A stretch of 38,120 bases of DNA, taken from contig JAMPCO010000007.1 in NCBI GenBank assembly GCA_023666145.1, forward strand, positions 8,447 to 46,566, given 5' to 3'. This document shows, piece after piece, positions 23,075 through 32,665 of the stretch; within the stretch, counting starts at the first letter, position 1; every line of letters starts with the position of its first letter. Source of the stretch: Prevotella sp. (GTDB taxonomy: Bacteria > Bacillota > Clostridia > Christensenellales > UBA1242). The translations under genes and the position numbers were made by a program. The notes beneath the pieces were generated by a model. That model did no database searches. It had not been told where the DNA came from and saw only the letters and a list, made by a program, of their open reading frames with translations.

Positions 23075-23342
23075 ATGCCAAAGAATCTTTGAACTTTTTG
23101 CTGGCCTTAAATACAGGTTTGGTTTTGGCTTTGATTTTGATGGTTTCACCCGTCAATGGGTTACGTCCCTTGCGGGCGGGTGTTTTTTTGACTTGAAATT
23201 TACCGATGTCCAAAACGACTTCATCCCCACTTTTCACGCCGTCCACAATTTGGTTTTCGAACCAATTGACCATGTTTTTGGCGTCTTTTTTCGTTGTACC
23301 GAATTCCGCACTGAATTCCATGATTAAATCACTTTTTCGCAT
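23073..23342 (-). CDS. HU-family DNA-binding protein
   Basis: In 89 residues: helices MRKSDLIMEFSAEFGTTKKD, then VVLDIGKFQVKKTPARKGRNP, the beta arm with the conserved Asn-Pro that intercalates into DNA, and a Lys-rich C terminus (FKASKKFKDSL). HU compacts and bends DNA as a dimer and helps replication and repair. The start lies seven bases after the stop of the flippase gene, with AAGG nearby, so it is the last gene of the long minus-strand run. Confidence 0.92.
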   Translation of the reverse strand: MRKSDLIMEFSAEFGTTKKDAKNMVNWFENQIVDGVKSGDEVVLDIGKFQVKKTPARKGRNPLTGETIKIKAKTKPVFKASKKFKDSLA

Positions 23343-23349
23343 ACCTTGG

Positions 23350-24711
23350 TTATTTCCGTTGAACGAACAATTTAATCAAAACACCCCCACTGACCAGCAA
23401 CGCGACCCCAAAGCACAACAAATTGGAGATGCTGACCGCCATAATGCCTAACGGTTTTAACGCCACAATTTCAAACACAATTTTCACTACGCCACCACCC
23501 ACCAACGCCCACATCGGAATTTTTTCGTGGTCAATACCTTGCAAAATACTACCTACCACTTGGGTCAGTCCAATCAAGATGACCGCCCAACTTTCAATTC
23601 GCAACAGCAGGATACCAATCGCCAATTCTTCGGGACGGTCAGCAAACGCCCTGCGGTACAGCAAAGTCAAAATAAATTTGGGTAACACACACAAAGCGAT
23701 TGCCACCACCGTACCAAACAAAAACACAATGCCCAATGCTGTCCACGCTTTACGGCGCATCGTGGCGTGGTCACCTTGCTTGAACGCGCGCGAAACCATG
23801 GGTAACATCACGGTGGCAATCGCCACCCCGACCACACTGGGTAAATTGATTAAAGTATGCACCGCCCCCGTGGCAATCCCGTATAACTCGGTCGCTTGTG
23901 CCACCCCGTTCCGCTTCAACGCGTTCACAATGTAAAAACTGTCAAACAATTGTACCAGCGGAAAGGCCAAAGACATGACCATAATCGGTGCTGCAATGGC
24001 AAAAATGCGGCGGATCACTTGCCACGACAATAACGACCACAGGCTGCATTTGGGTTCTGCGTCGTTGGCCTGCCACTTTACCAACCGCGCCCGCACGGCA
24101 TAAATAATGGCCAACATGATGGCCGCCACCAATTCCGACACCGCCACCGCCAAAATCGCACCGAACACCGCCCAAAGGATACTGTAACGAATTAACCAAA
24201 AAGCCAACCCCAAGCCCACCGCGACTTTAATCAGTTGTTCCACAATTTGCGAAATGGCGGTTGGCACCATGTTGTTCAAACCTTGAAAATAACCACGGTA
24301 CGCGGAAATAATACAAACAAACCACACCGCGGGCGCAATCGCCACATATAACGGCCAAATTTCGGGTTTGCCTTGCCACAACGCAATCGGGCGTGCCAAA
24401 AGCAAGAACGCCGCACTAATCACCGCCCCCAACACCACCAGTACCACCAAAGCGTTGACAAAAATTTGTTTGGTTTGTTGGCGGTCTTCGCGGACGCGCG
24501 CAATCATTTTGGATAACGCCACGGGGATACCCGCGGACGAAACAATTAACAATAAAGAATACAACGGGAAAACTAATTGGTACAAACCGATCCCGTAATT
24601 GCCGACGATGTTGGAAAGCGGGATGCGAAAGATGACCCCCAGTAAACGACAGATGACCCCTGCCACACTGAGGATTAACGCTCCCTTGACCAGCCCTTTT
24701 TTCGCCACCAA
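23350..24711 (-). CDS. MOP-superfamily flippase (SpoVB/YtgP/MurJ-like)
   Basis: This 453-residue protein has about 14 membrane segments. It begins KGALILSVAGVICRLLGVIFRIP and has AYRGYFQGLNNMVPTAISQI, the signature of SpoVB/YtgP-type polysaccharide exporters related to the lipid II flippase MurJ. The usual role is to flip lipid-linked peptidoglycan or polysaccharide precursors across the membrane. The start is either TTG at 24711 or GTG at 24708. CATACT lies six bases before the GTG, but no good -35 is seen, so read-through from typA is more likely. It lies between typA and HU on the same strand. Confidence 0.82.
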   Translation of the reverse strand: MVAKKGLVKGALILSVAGVICRLLGVIFRIPLSNIVGNYGIGLYQLVFPLYSLLLIVSSAGIPVALSKMIARVREDRQQTKQIFVNALVVLVVLGAVISAAFLLLARPIALWQGKPEIWPLYVAIAPAVWFVCIISAYRGYFQGLNNMVPTAISQIVEQLIKVAVGLGLAFWLIRYSILWAVFGAILAVAVSELVAAIMLAIIYAVRARLVKWQANDAEPKCSLWSLLSWQVIRRIFAIAAPIMVMSLAFPLVQLFDSFYIVNALKRNGVAQATELYGIATGAVHTLINLPSVVGVAIATVMLPMVSRAFKQGDHATMRRKAWTALGIVFLFGTVVAIALCVLPKFILTLLYRRAFADRPEELAIGILLLRIESWAVILIGLTQVVGSILQGIDHEKIPMWALVGGGVVKIVFEIVALKPLGIMAVSISNLLCFGVALLVSGGVLIKLFVQRK

Positions 24712-24736
24712 TTCAGTATGTGTGAAAAAAGCATTT

Positions 24737-26569
24737 TTAACGCATAATTTTACCGCGGTTGCGCAAACGTTTGCTGTGGTCTAATTCAATCTTGCGGATG
24801 CGTAAATTCAACGGCGTCACTTCCAACAATTCATCTTCGTTGATAAATTCCAGCGCTTCTTCCAAAGTAAATTGCAACGGTGGCGTTAAGCGTAACGCTT
24901 CATCACTGCTTTTGGAACGCATATTGGTTAATTCTTTTTTCTTACACACGTTGACGGTAATGTCATCGCCCGCGGGGTTCGAGCCAACCACCATCCCGCC
25001 ATAAACGGTCACCCCCGCCCCGATAAACATCGTGCCACGGTTTTGGGCGTTGTACAAACCATAGGCGTTACTTTCGCCGTCTTCGAAAGCAATCAAACTG
25101 CCCGATTGACGGGTGGCGATATCGCCTTTGTAATAATCGTAACCGTTACTAATCGTGTTCAAGATGCCTTCGCCTTTGGTATCGGTCAACAGTTCGCTTT
25201 TGTAACCAAACAAGCCCCGGGCGGGCACAATAAATTCCAATTTCAAACGGCTGCCGTGCGGGGTCATGCCCAACAATTCGGCACGACGCGCACCCATTTT
25301 TTCCATGACCGCACCCATACTGACTTCGGGAACGTCAATCACGGCTTTATCCATGGGTTCCATAATCTTGCCGTTTTCGTCGCGTTTGTACAAAACTTTG
25401 GGCATACTGACCGCAAATTCGTAACCTTCACGCCGCATATTTTCAATCAAAATCGATAAATGCATTTCCCCGCGCCCACAAACTTTGAAGGCTTCGGTCG
25501 AATCGGTGTCACTGATTTTCAAACTCAAATCCTTGTCCGCTTCTTTGTATAAACGGTCGCGTAAATGGCGGCTGGTGACAAATTTACCTTCTTTACCCGC
25601 CAACGGGCTGTCATTAACCATGAAAGTCATTTCCACACTTGGTTCGCTGATTTTGGTGAAAGGCAAGGCTTGCGGATGCGCCGTGTGACAAATTGTATCC
25701 CCAATCCCGACATCGGCACAGCCCGAAATACAGACGATGTCACCGCCCGCCGTGGTTTCGACGGGCACTTTTTTCATCGCCATGAATTCACAAATTTGGG
25801 TCACCTTGAAATTGGTTTTCACCGCAGGGTCGTAGTAATTCACGCGCACCGCACCCGCGTTGACCGTCATTTGACCGCTGGTAACTTTTCCCACCGCCAT
25901 TTTCCCGACATATTCACTGTATTGCGTCGCCGAAACCAACATCTGGAAACTACCCGCGTCATCATATTCGGGTGCAGGGAGATATGCAATAATTTTATCC
26001 AACAACGGTTGCATATCCACATTGGCACTTTCGACCGTTAATCCCGCCACGCCGTTGCGCGCACTGGCGTACACAAACGGACTGTCCAACTGTTCCGAAC
26101 TGGCGTCCAAATCCATTAACAAAGCCAAAACTTCGTCTTCCACTTCTTTGATACGCGCATCGGGACGGTCAATTTTGTTAATCACAATGATGACTTTGTG
26201 TCCTAATTCCAAAGCCTTTTCCAACACGAAACGGGTCTGCGGCATCGGGCCTTCATAGGCGTCCACCACCAACAAGACCCCGTCGACCATTTTCAAAGAA
26301 CGTTCAACTTCGCCACCAAAGTCCGCGTGCCCAGGGGTATCCACAATGTTAATCTTGACCCCTTTGTATTTCACCGCACAGTTTTTAGCCAGGATGGTAA
26401 TACCGCGTTCCCGTTCCAAAGCGTTGCTATCCATCACGCGGTCCGCCACAACTTGGTGGTCATTGAACGCCCCGCCTTGTTTTAATAATTCGTTGACCAA
26501 ACTGGTTTTGCCATGGTCAACGTGCGCAATAATCGCAATGTTACGAATCTTTTCATTCTTTTGCATCAT
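24737..26569 (-). CDS. typA: Translational GTPase TypA/BipA
   Basis: TypA is a ribosome-binding GTPase important under stress and for 50S assembly. The 610 residues have IAIIAHVDHGKTSLVNELLKQ without its last residues as G1, RERGITI (switch I), VDTPGHADFGGEVER (G3), VINKIDRPDA (G4), then domains II, III and V and the BipA-specific C-terminal region with NTISNGYDYYKGDI and AFEDGESNAYGLYNAQ. The upstream of two consecutive ATGs (26569) is chosen because it lies seven bases after the TATGAT -10; the second lies ten bases after it. Confidence 0.93.
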   Translation of the reverse strand: MMQKNEKIRNIAIIAHVDHGKTSLVNELLKQGGAFNDHQVVADRVMDSNALERERGITILAKNCAVKYKGVKINIVDTPGHADFGGEVERSLKMVDGVLLVVDAYEGPMPQTRFVLEKALELGHKVIIVINKIDRPDARIKEVEDEVLALLMDLDASSEQLDSPFVYASARNGVAGLTVESANVDMQPLLDKIIAYLPAPEYDDAGSFQMLVSATQYSEYVGKMAVGKVTSGQMTVNAGAVRVNYYDPAVKTNFKVTQICEFMAMKKVPVETTAGGDIVCISGCADVGIGDTICHTAHPQALPFTKISEPSVEMTFMVNDSPLAGKEGKFVTSRHLRDRLYKEADKDLSLKISDTDSTEAFKVCGRGEMHLSILIENMRREGYEFAVSMPKVLYKRDENGKIMEPMDKAVIDVPEVSMGAVMEKMGARRAELLGMTPHGSRLKLEFIVPARGLFGYKSELLTDTKGEGILNTISNGYDYYKGDIATRQSGSLIAFEDGESNAYGLYNAQNRGTMFIGAGVTVYGGMVVGSNPAGDDITVNVCKKKELTNMRSKSSDEALRLTPPLQFTLEEALEFINEDELLEVTPLNLRIRKIELDHSKRLRNRGKIMR

Positions 26570-26576
26570 GGGGATA

Positions 26577-26605
26577 ATCATATCACAGAATCCGCAAAAC
26601 TGCAA
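26577..26605 (-). promoter_or_regulatory. typA promoter, predicted leaderless start
   Basis: -35 TTGCAG (26605-26600), 17 bp, -10 TATGAT (26582-26577), seven bases, then ATG at 26569, on the minus strand. Confidence 0.65.
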
Positions 26606-26626
26606 CCCTTCAATGGCACGTCAGCA

Positions 26627-29600
26627 TTATTGTAACTTGACGTTGTCTTCGCCCAAAATTTGGTTCAATTCGTACAAAATGGCTTTGCATTCGCGGATTT
26701 TAATTTCGGGGGCAAACGCACTGCCCGTGGCGGTATCCTTAATCACCACAGGGATGTCACCGCTGTACGATGACAACACATTGAAACAATCCGCCTTGAC
26801 AACCGGGTCTTGCAAATTAAAGCGCAAATATAATTTTGTTTGGTGTCCCGTTGGTACCTCGATTGTCGGTGCTTGACGGTTTAACAATTCGATATTGTCC
26901 ACAATCACAATCGGCGTTAACCCTTCACGGATGGAAACTTTGCCGACAATTTTGACCACACTTTCTACATTAACCAAGTTTTTCGCGTACGCCCAATTTT
27001 TGGGTAAAAGCATCACATCGCACGTCCCATACATATCTTCCACCGTCATAATGGCCATTTCATCATGTTTGACCTTCGTGTAAACTTTTTTGATGTTGGT
27101 CACCAACGCCCCCATCGTGACAACACTACCGTCGCCGATTTCGGGGACATCCAAACCACGACCATCCACGTCTTCATCGTTGGGTGTCGCGTTAATTGTG
27201 TCACCCTCATCTGTATCCGCGTCCTTGGGTAATTGGGAAGTGTTAAACGTAAATTGACTAAACTGATTCCAATATTCTTGCAAGGGGTGTCCGCTGAGGT
27301 ACATTCCAACGTATTCTTTTTCGAACCGTAGTTTGGTAAAGTTATCGTATTCTTGAATTTGTGGTAAAGGCACATCAACCTCTTGTGTAGACTCCGCCGT
27401 AAACAACGACATTTGTCCCGCATCGGCGGCTTTTTTATCGTTGGTGACCGCTTTCACCGCGGTGGGATAAATGCTCATCAATTGACTACGGAAAGCCCCC
27501 AAACTGTCAAAACAACCCGACAAAATCAAACTTTCCAAACAACGTTTGTTCAGGGCTTCGGCCGGCACACGCTGACAAAAATTCAAAAACGAAGTAAACG
27601 CACCATGGGCATCCCGTTCAGCCACAATTTGTGCCACCACACCTTCGCCAACATTTTTAATCGCCGACAACCCGAAACGAATGGATTCATTATCGGATTC
27701 CACCGTAAACAACGCCGCACTCTTGTTGATGTCGGGTGGCAAAACCGCTTTGCCTTTGACGCGAATTTCGGCAATGTAGTGGGTCATGTCGTCCCATTTG
27801 TTAATGCGGTTGTTAATCATCGACGCCATGAAAAACGAATAATAATAATAACGCAAATAAGCAGTCTGGTACGCCAAGAACGCATAACACGCCGCGTGCG
27901 ATTTGTTAAACGCATAGCCCGCAAATTTTTCCATTTTGGCAAAAATGCTGGCGGCAACATCGGGTGCCACCCCGTTGTTGACCGCGCCTTTGATGTTCAT
28001 CGCTTGGTCACCGTAAAGGAAGATTTTCTTTTGCTTTTCCATTTCGGCCACTTTCTTTTTGCCCATAGCGCGCCGCACAATGTCGGCTTGCCCCAATGAG
28101 TAGCCGCCTAAATTTTGGAAAATTTGCATGACCTGTTCTTGGTAAACAATCTGCCCGTAAGTTTCTTGTAAAATGTCTTTTAACAGCGGATGCTCGTAAA
28201 CGGTCATTTCGGGGTGATGCTTGTTACGACAATAAGTGGGAATCATATCCATGGGACCAGGACGATACAGCGATACCCCCGCAATCAAATCTTCAATACA
28301 GTCGGGCTTCAATTCCTTCATAAACTTTTTCATCCCACCACTTTCTAATTGAAACACGGCATCGGTATCACCCGCCGCAATCATTTTATAGATGTTCGGG
28401 TCATCGTAATCCATGTGGTAAAAATCCACCGTCTTACCTAACTGCTGCTGAACGGCTTTGATGGCGCCGTCGATATCTGTCGTGGTAATCAGACCCAAAA
28501 AGTCCATTTTCAAAAAGCCCAGTTCTTCGACTTCACCTTTATCGTATTGCGTGGTCACCACACCACCATTTTTGGCTAACGGACAAGCGTCGCCCACCAC
28601 CCGTTTACAAATCACGACTCCCGCGGCGTGCACACTGCAATTACGGGGGAAGCCTTCCACCTTAATTGCCATGTCGACAATTTTTTTCACAGTCGGGTCA
28701 TTTTTGTACATTTCCGCCAATTCAGGTTTGTATAAATCGTTGAATTTGGCTTTTTCTTTCGCCAATTTTTCGGGGTCGGTAATTTTGGTTAAATCTTTCA
28801 AACCAAAGATGTATTCCAAGAACGGGGGCTTTTGTTTTTGGTTAATTTCAATCGGTTTCGTAATTTTTGCCACTTCGGTATAAGGTAAATCAAACACGCG
28901 TGCAATGTCCTTGATCGCCGCTTTGGCGGCCATCGTTCCAAAAGTCACGATTTGGCATACATTATCCCGTCCGTATTTATCAATCACGTATTCAATGACT
29001 TCGCCACGGCGTTTGCAACAAAAGTCCAAATCGAAGTCGGGCATACTGCGTCGTTCCAAATTCAAGAACCGTTCAAAAAGTAAATTATATTTCAACGGGT
29101 CCAATTTGGTAATACCCAACGCATACGCTAAAATTGAGCCTGCCCCCGAACCACGGCCAGGGCCAATGGGGATATCGTGTTCCCGTGCAAAACGCATAAA
29201 ATCCGCTACAATCAAATAATAATCGATGAATCCTTGGCTTTCCACAACGTGTAATTCTTTTTCGTAACGGGCTTGAATTTCGGGCGTAATTTCACCATAT
29301 AAACGTTTTAACCCTTCTTCGGCGTTCCGTTTGAAATAAGTCAGGTTATCTTCTCCCGTCGGCGAAGTGAACGCAGGAATCAAGTCCGCGCGTGCGAACG
29401 GGTCACAATTGCATTTTTCCGCAATGACTACCGTGTTACTTATGGCACGCGGTAAAGCGGGGAACAAGGCTGCCATTTCCGCACCCGACTTATAATAAAA
29501 TTGGTCGGTTTCAAAACGCATGCGGTCGGTTTCGTTGACTTTGCTTTGGGTGGCGATGCACATTAACGCATCTTGCATTTCGGCATCTTCGTGGTACAGA

Positions 29601-30265
29601 TAATGAATATCATTGGTGGCGACCAATTCAATTTTCAGTTCGTCCGCCAGTTTGATTAAACCGTGGTTGACTTTCTTTTGTGCCGCAATGCCATGGTCCT
29701 GCACTTCCAAATAAAAATCTTCACCGAACATCTTTTGCAAACGTAACGCGTACTTTTTGGCTTCGTCATATTCGTCCAACATTAAATAATGCGGAATGTG
29801 CCCCGCCAAACACGCGGACAAGCAAATTAACCCCTCGCAATGTTGTGCCAAAAAATCATAGTCGATGCGCGGTTTATAGTAAAATCCTTTCGTCCACGCC
29901 GCTGTGTTAATTTTACATAAATTCGTGTAACCCGTGTTATTTTTACACAATAAAATCATGTGTCCACGGTGCTCACCGGATTCACGGCGGTTCATGTCGT
30001 CGACAATGTAAATTTCGCAACCGATAATTGGTTTAATGTTCACGTCTTTGGCCTTACAGGCTTGATAGAATTTGTACGCACCGTACATATTTCCGTGGTC
30101 GGTAATGGCACAAGCACCTGCCCCCTGTTCTTTCGCAATTTTTACCAATTTGGAAATGCGGGCGGCACCGTCCAACAGACTGTACTCCGTATGGACGTGC
30201 AAATGAACAAAACGGGGCCCGTAAGGATTAGCGGAAGGTTGGTTCGGCGGTAAATTTTCGTCCAT
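26627..30265 (-). CDS. dnaE: DNA polymerase III alpha subunit, DnaE type
   Basis: In 1212 residues: an N-terminal PHP domain (FVHLHVHTEYSLLDGAARI, AITDHGNMYG), the C-family palm with GPGRGSGAGSILAYALGIT and MPDFDLDFC holding two catalytic Asp, fingers with RPGPMDMIP and AGYAFNKSHAACYAFLAYQT, a helix-hairpin-helix region, and an OB fold near the C terminus (VVTMGALVTNIKKVYTK). This is the DnaE architecture, not PolC. The ATG at 30265 (MDENLPP) is chosen because it lies six bases after TATACT; upstream codons are open but inside the preceding gene. The coding start overlaps the 3' end of the pseudouridine synthase gene by 38 bases. Residues near 1010-1020 hold an acidic insertion. Confidence 0.95.
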   Translation of the reverse strand: MDENLPPNQPSANPYGPRFVHLHVHTEYSLLDGAARISKLVKIAKEQGAGACAITDHGNMYGAYKFYQACKAKDVNIKPIIGCEIYIVDDMNRRESGEHRGHMILLCKNNTGYTNLCKINTAAWTKGFYYKPRIDYDFLAQHCEGLICLSACLAGHIPHYLMLDEYDEAKKYALRLQKMFGEDFYLEVQDHGIAAQKKVNHGLIKLADELKIELVATNDIHYLYHEDAEMQDALMCIATQSKVNETDRMRFETDQFYYKSGAEMAALFPALPRAISNTVVIAEKCNCDPFARADLIPAFTSPTGEDNLTYFKRNAEEGLKRLYGEITPEIQARYEKELHVVESQGFIDYYLIVADFMRFAREHDIPIGPGRGSGAGSILAYALGITKLDPLKYNLLFERFLNLERRSMPDFDLDFCCKRRGEVIEYVIDKYGRDNVCQIVTFGTMAAKAAIKDIARVFDLPYTEVAKITKPIEINQKQKPPFLEYIFGLKDLTKITDPEKLAKEKAKFNDLYKPELAEMYKNDPTVKKIVDMAIKVEGFPRNCSVHAAGVVICKRVVGDACPLAKNGGVVTTQYDKGEVEELGFLKMDFLGLITTTDIDGAIKAVQQQLGKTVDFYHMDYDDPNIYKMIAAGDTDAVFQLESGGMKKFMKELKPDCIEDLIAGVSLYRPGPMDMIPTYCRNKHHPEMTVYEHPLLKDILQETYGQIVYQEQVMQIFQNLGGYSLGQADIVRRAMGKKKVAEMEKQKKIFLYGDQAMNIKGAVNNGVAPDVAASIFAKMEKFAGYAFNKSHAACYAFLAYQTAYLRYYYYSFFMASMINNRINKWDDMTHYIAEIRVKGKAVLPPDINKSAALFTVESDNESIRFGLSAIKNVGEGVVAQIVAERDAHGAFTSFLNFCQRVPAEALNKRCLESLILSGCFDSLGAFRSQLMSIYPTAVKAVTNDKKAADAGQMSLFTAESTQEVDVPLPQIQEYDNFTKLRFEKEYVGMYLSGHPLQEYWNQFSQFTFNTSQLPKDADTDEGDTINATPNDEDVDGRGLDVPEIGDGSVVTMGALVTNIKKVYTKVKHDEMAIMTVEDMYGTCDVMLLPKNWAYAKNLVNVESVVKIVGKVSIREGLTPIVIVDNIELLNRQAPTIEVPTGHQTKLYLRFNLQDPVVKADCFNVLSSYSGDIPVVIKDTATGSAFAPEIKIRECKAILYELNQILGEDNVKLQ

Positions 30266-31067
30266 TAAGGTAGTATAACAAAGACTGCGGGGCAAAGGCA
30301 AATTCTATCTCGGTCGCACAAAGACACTGCTTGTTTTGGTGATATAAGCGGTTCAAATCAGCCTTTCCGTATTTTCCGTCGCCCACAATGTAAAGACCGA
30401 TGCTGGCGAGATGCGCGCGAATTTGGTGGGTACGTCCCGTCAACGGACGAATTTTCAACAAGGAAAATTCACCTTTCGGCCGCACAAATTCCACCACGGT
30501 TTTGACGGGTAAAGCCCCTGGCTGTTTGGTCCTTTCAATGGTCACGGTGCCCGTAGTTTTATCTTTACTTAAATACCCCGTCAGCGTCACAGGCGATTTT
30601 TGCAAAGTACCAAAGCACAATGCCAAATAAGTTTTCTGCACTTGCCCGTGCGCAAACGCGTCCAACAAAGCCGTTTCTGCCGCGGCGTTTTTCGCAAACA
30701 CCACCAGCCCCTCGGTGTTTACATCCAAGCGGTGCACTGCCGTGTACCCGAGCAAACGTTCCAAAGTGTTTTCGTCCGTAGGGCTACTGGTTTCAATTCC
30801 TTGTGACTTAAACACCACCGCCACGTTCTGGTCTTCCCAAACCATGCGGTATGGTTGCCATGTTTTCAAAGCATCGTCCGCATAATAGATTTGCACTACA
30901 TCCCCCACCACCAACGCGACATCGCGGTTCACCCGCACCCCGTTGACTTTCACATCCTTGCGTTTCAAAATTTGTTGCACGAAAACATAACCCGCCCCCA
31001 ACAAATTGGCTTTCAAAAATGTGCTGACATTGGTATTTTGTTTTACCGTTAATGTTTGTGTTTTCAT
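30228..31067 (-). CDS. RluC/RluD-like pseudouridine synthase with S4 domain
   Basis: In 279 residues: an N-terminal S4 RNA-binding domain (about 12-70; VFVQQILKRKDVKVNGVRVN), then the catalytic domain with AVHRLDVNTEGLVVFAKNAA (Asp in HRLDxxTxG), IRPLTGRTHQIRAHLASIG and IVGDGKYG. It acts on specific uridines of rRNA; the target is not predictable here. The ATG overlaps the stop of the thioesterase gene (ATGA). Its last 38 bases contain the dnaE start codon, and the dnaE promoter lies inside its coding region. Confidence 0.88.
   Translation of the reverse strand: MKTQTLTVKQNTNVSTFLKANLLGAGYVFVQQILKRKDVKVNGVRVNRDVALVVGDVVQIYYADDALKTWQPYRMVWEDQNVAVVFKSQGIETSSPTDENTLERLLGYTAVHRLDVNTEGLVVFAKNAAAETALLDAFAHGQVQKTYLALCFGTLQKSPVTLTGYLSKDKTTGTVTIERTKQPGALPVKTVVEFVRPKGEFSLLKIRPLTGRTHQIRAHLASIGLYIVGDGKYGKADLNRLYHQNKQCLCATEIEFAFAPQSLLYYLNGRKFTAEPTFR
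30272..30301 (-). promoter_or_regulatory. dnaE promoter inside the upstream gene
   Basis: -35 TTGCCT (30301-30296), 18 bp, -10 TATACT (30277-30272), six bases, then ATG at 30265, on the minus strand, within the pseudouridine synthase coding sequence. Confidence 0.5.
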
Positions 31068-31804
31068 TTACTTTCCGCGAACACCAATTTTGCCCGCACA
31101 ATCACTTTATCACCCACCCGCGCTTCCACCAAACTGGTATGACCGTCATCAATACGGTAAAAATCCAAAACTTCACCCGCGTGGCTTTCGTTGATGAAAT
31201 GGATTTCATAAGCGGTCAACCGCTGACTGTCCCAAAATTGTTCATCAAAACAATCCAAGACAAAACGGCTGTACACACAGTTATTCGTGTGGTGATTGAG
31301 GTCGGTGTCACCGTAATAAATCGTACGACGGTAACATTTTTGTGCGTTTTTCACATCAAGACTGATTTGCTCAAAACCACTTTCCATGGCACGTTCGGGC
31401 AAATATTTTAAGCCTTGGGGGTAATCAATCGTTTTCAGCGCCCGCGGGCGGTGGGTATCGGCGTCCAATACCACCCACTCCATTTTGGCGTTAACCAGAC
31501 GCTGTTTGCCCAGTGAAATGCTGCAATCGCGTTCAAACCGTACCACACTGGGTTCAGTCATCCACGTTTTCAACGTAACTACATCATTCACCGTTGGCAT
31601 TTGTTCGATTTGTAATTTAATTTTGGTGACCACCCAAAAGGCATGATTTTTCGCCAAAAAACTGGCATGGTCCCAACCCAAAGGAATGCAATGTTCGGTG
31701 GCAATATCTTGGAACAACCCCATGCAGGCTTGCAAACTGAGTTTGTTGCTGGCGTCCATTTGCGCGGTCGTTAAAAATTGTTGACGTTGATAATAACTTT
31801 TCAT
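31064..31804 (-). CDS. Acyl-ACP thioesterase (double hotdog)
   Basis: In 246 residues, two hotdog repeats: the first contains GLFQDIATEHCIPLGW and FWVVTKIKLQIEQMP, the second RTIYYGDTDLNHHTNNCVYSRFVLD, the Asn/His-rich catalytic segment of FatA-like enzymes. They release free fatty acids from acyl-ACP. The ATG at 31804 (MKSYYQRQQF) follows AAGGAG at good spacing; a start 14 codons earlier would overlap this site. plsX lies three genes upstream, so fatty-acid and phospholipid genes share this transcription unit. Confidence 0.85.
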   Translation of the reverse strand: MKSYYQRQQFLTTAQMDASNKLSLQACMGLFQDIATEHCIPLGWDHASFLAKNHAFWVVTKIKLQIEQMPTVNDVVTLKTWMTEPSVVRFERDCSISLGKQRLVNAKMEWVVLDADTHRPRALKTIDYPQGLKYLPERAMESGFEQISLDVKNAQKCYRRTIYYGDTDLNHHTNNCVYSRFVLDCFDEQFWDSQRLTAYEIHFINESHAGEVLDFYRIDDGHTSLVEARVGDKVIVRAKLVFAESK

Positions 31805-31827
31805 GATTTTTCTCCTTTTAATATTGG

Positions 31828-32664
31828 TTAAAGTGTGATTTTCCAAACACTACCCATGACGACGGCTCCGACGGCAAAAACCATCGAAGACATAAAGATA
31901 ACCATCCACAACCGTTCCATTTGCGACATATTCAGCCGATTGCCATATATTTTATGGTGCCAAAACATCAGCAGAATTTCGCCACTAACAACGACGAGTG
32001 CCAACAAGATGTTGACCACGAAGTAGAACGAAAAAATTTGTGACAACCACCCCGACAAAAGCATCATGATGGGGAACAACAACACATTCAGGACACTGGA
32101 CACCACGTACAAAGTGAGCAACCATTTGGTCGAACGGGGATTGCTGGCTTTGGTCGTGTACTCTTTGACCAACTGGTCAATTTTGTCTAAATAATATTTT
32201 TGCTTAGCGGGACGAATTTTGTTGCGGACGTAACTGCGGAACAAATCCGCCAGATCAATGGTTTGGTAATCCAAGCAGTGATCGAGGAAACTTTCCCCCC
32301 AAGCCACATTGTCTGGGTTACTTTTGATTCCGCTAAATGTCCGCAAATAATCGTACACCACCCCAGGGTCATATCCTGATAACTTCACCAACAAGTAAGC
32401 GGGACTTTCCAAATGGGGAAAATTGTGCACGATTTTAGCCAACAACATATACGGCAGTTCAGGGCCGTATTTAATTTCTAGAGCCGCACATTCCGCGATG
32501 ACCGCGTTGATTTGCTGGGGGTCAGCACAACGTTTTTCCACGATTGCATTCGCGGCTTGGGCGGAAATCGTAGCGCCGCATTTCGGACAAAGCAAAAACG
32601 GTGTGTTGCGCTTTAACAACAAATACTCATGACATTTGGGACAGTTCCCCGCTTCCAAATTCAT
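31828..32664 (-). CDS. Zinc-ribbon membrane protein of unknown function
   Basis: In 278 residues: an N-terminal zinc ribbon (Cys8, Cys11, Cys26, Cys29 in two CPxC knuckles), a helical middle region (40-180) with charged residues, then three hydrophobic segments in the last 100 residues (about 184-205, 212-232, 252-273). I know no named family. The ATG at 32664 lies one base past the queH stop (TAG-T-ATG), so reinitiation is likely. A GTG five codons upstream, overlapping queH, is the alternative start. Confidence 0.65.
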   Translation of the reverse strand: MNLEAGNCPKCHEYLLLKRNTPFLLCPKCGATISAQAANAIVEKRCADPQQINAVIAECAALEIKYGPELPYMLLAKIVHNFPHLESPAYLLVKLSGYDPGVVYDYLRTFSGIKSNPDNVAWGESFLDHCLDYQTIDLADLFRSYVRNKIRPAKQKYYLDKIDQLVKEYTTKASNPRSTKWLLTLYVVSSVLNVLLFPIMMLLSGWLSQIFSFYFVVNILLALVVVSGEILLMFWHHKIYGNRLNMSQMERLWMVIFMSSMVFAVGAVVMGSVWKITL

Positions 32665-32665
32665 A

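Noticed and set aside
27383..28099. Plus-strand open frame of about 238 codons within dnaE
   Set aside because: It is antisense to conserved DnaE motifs, with no initiation signals and no protein-like composition.
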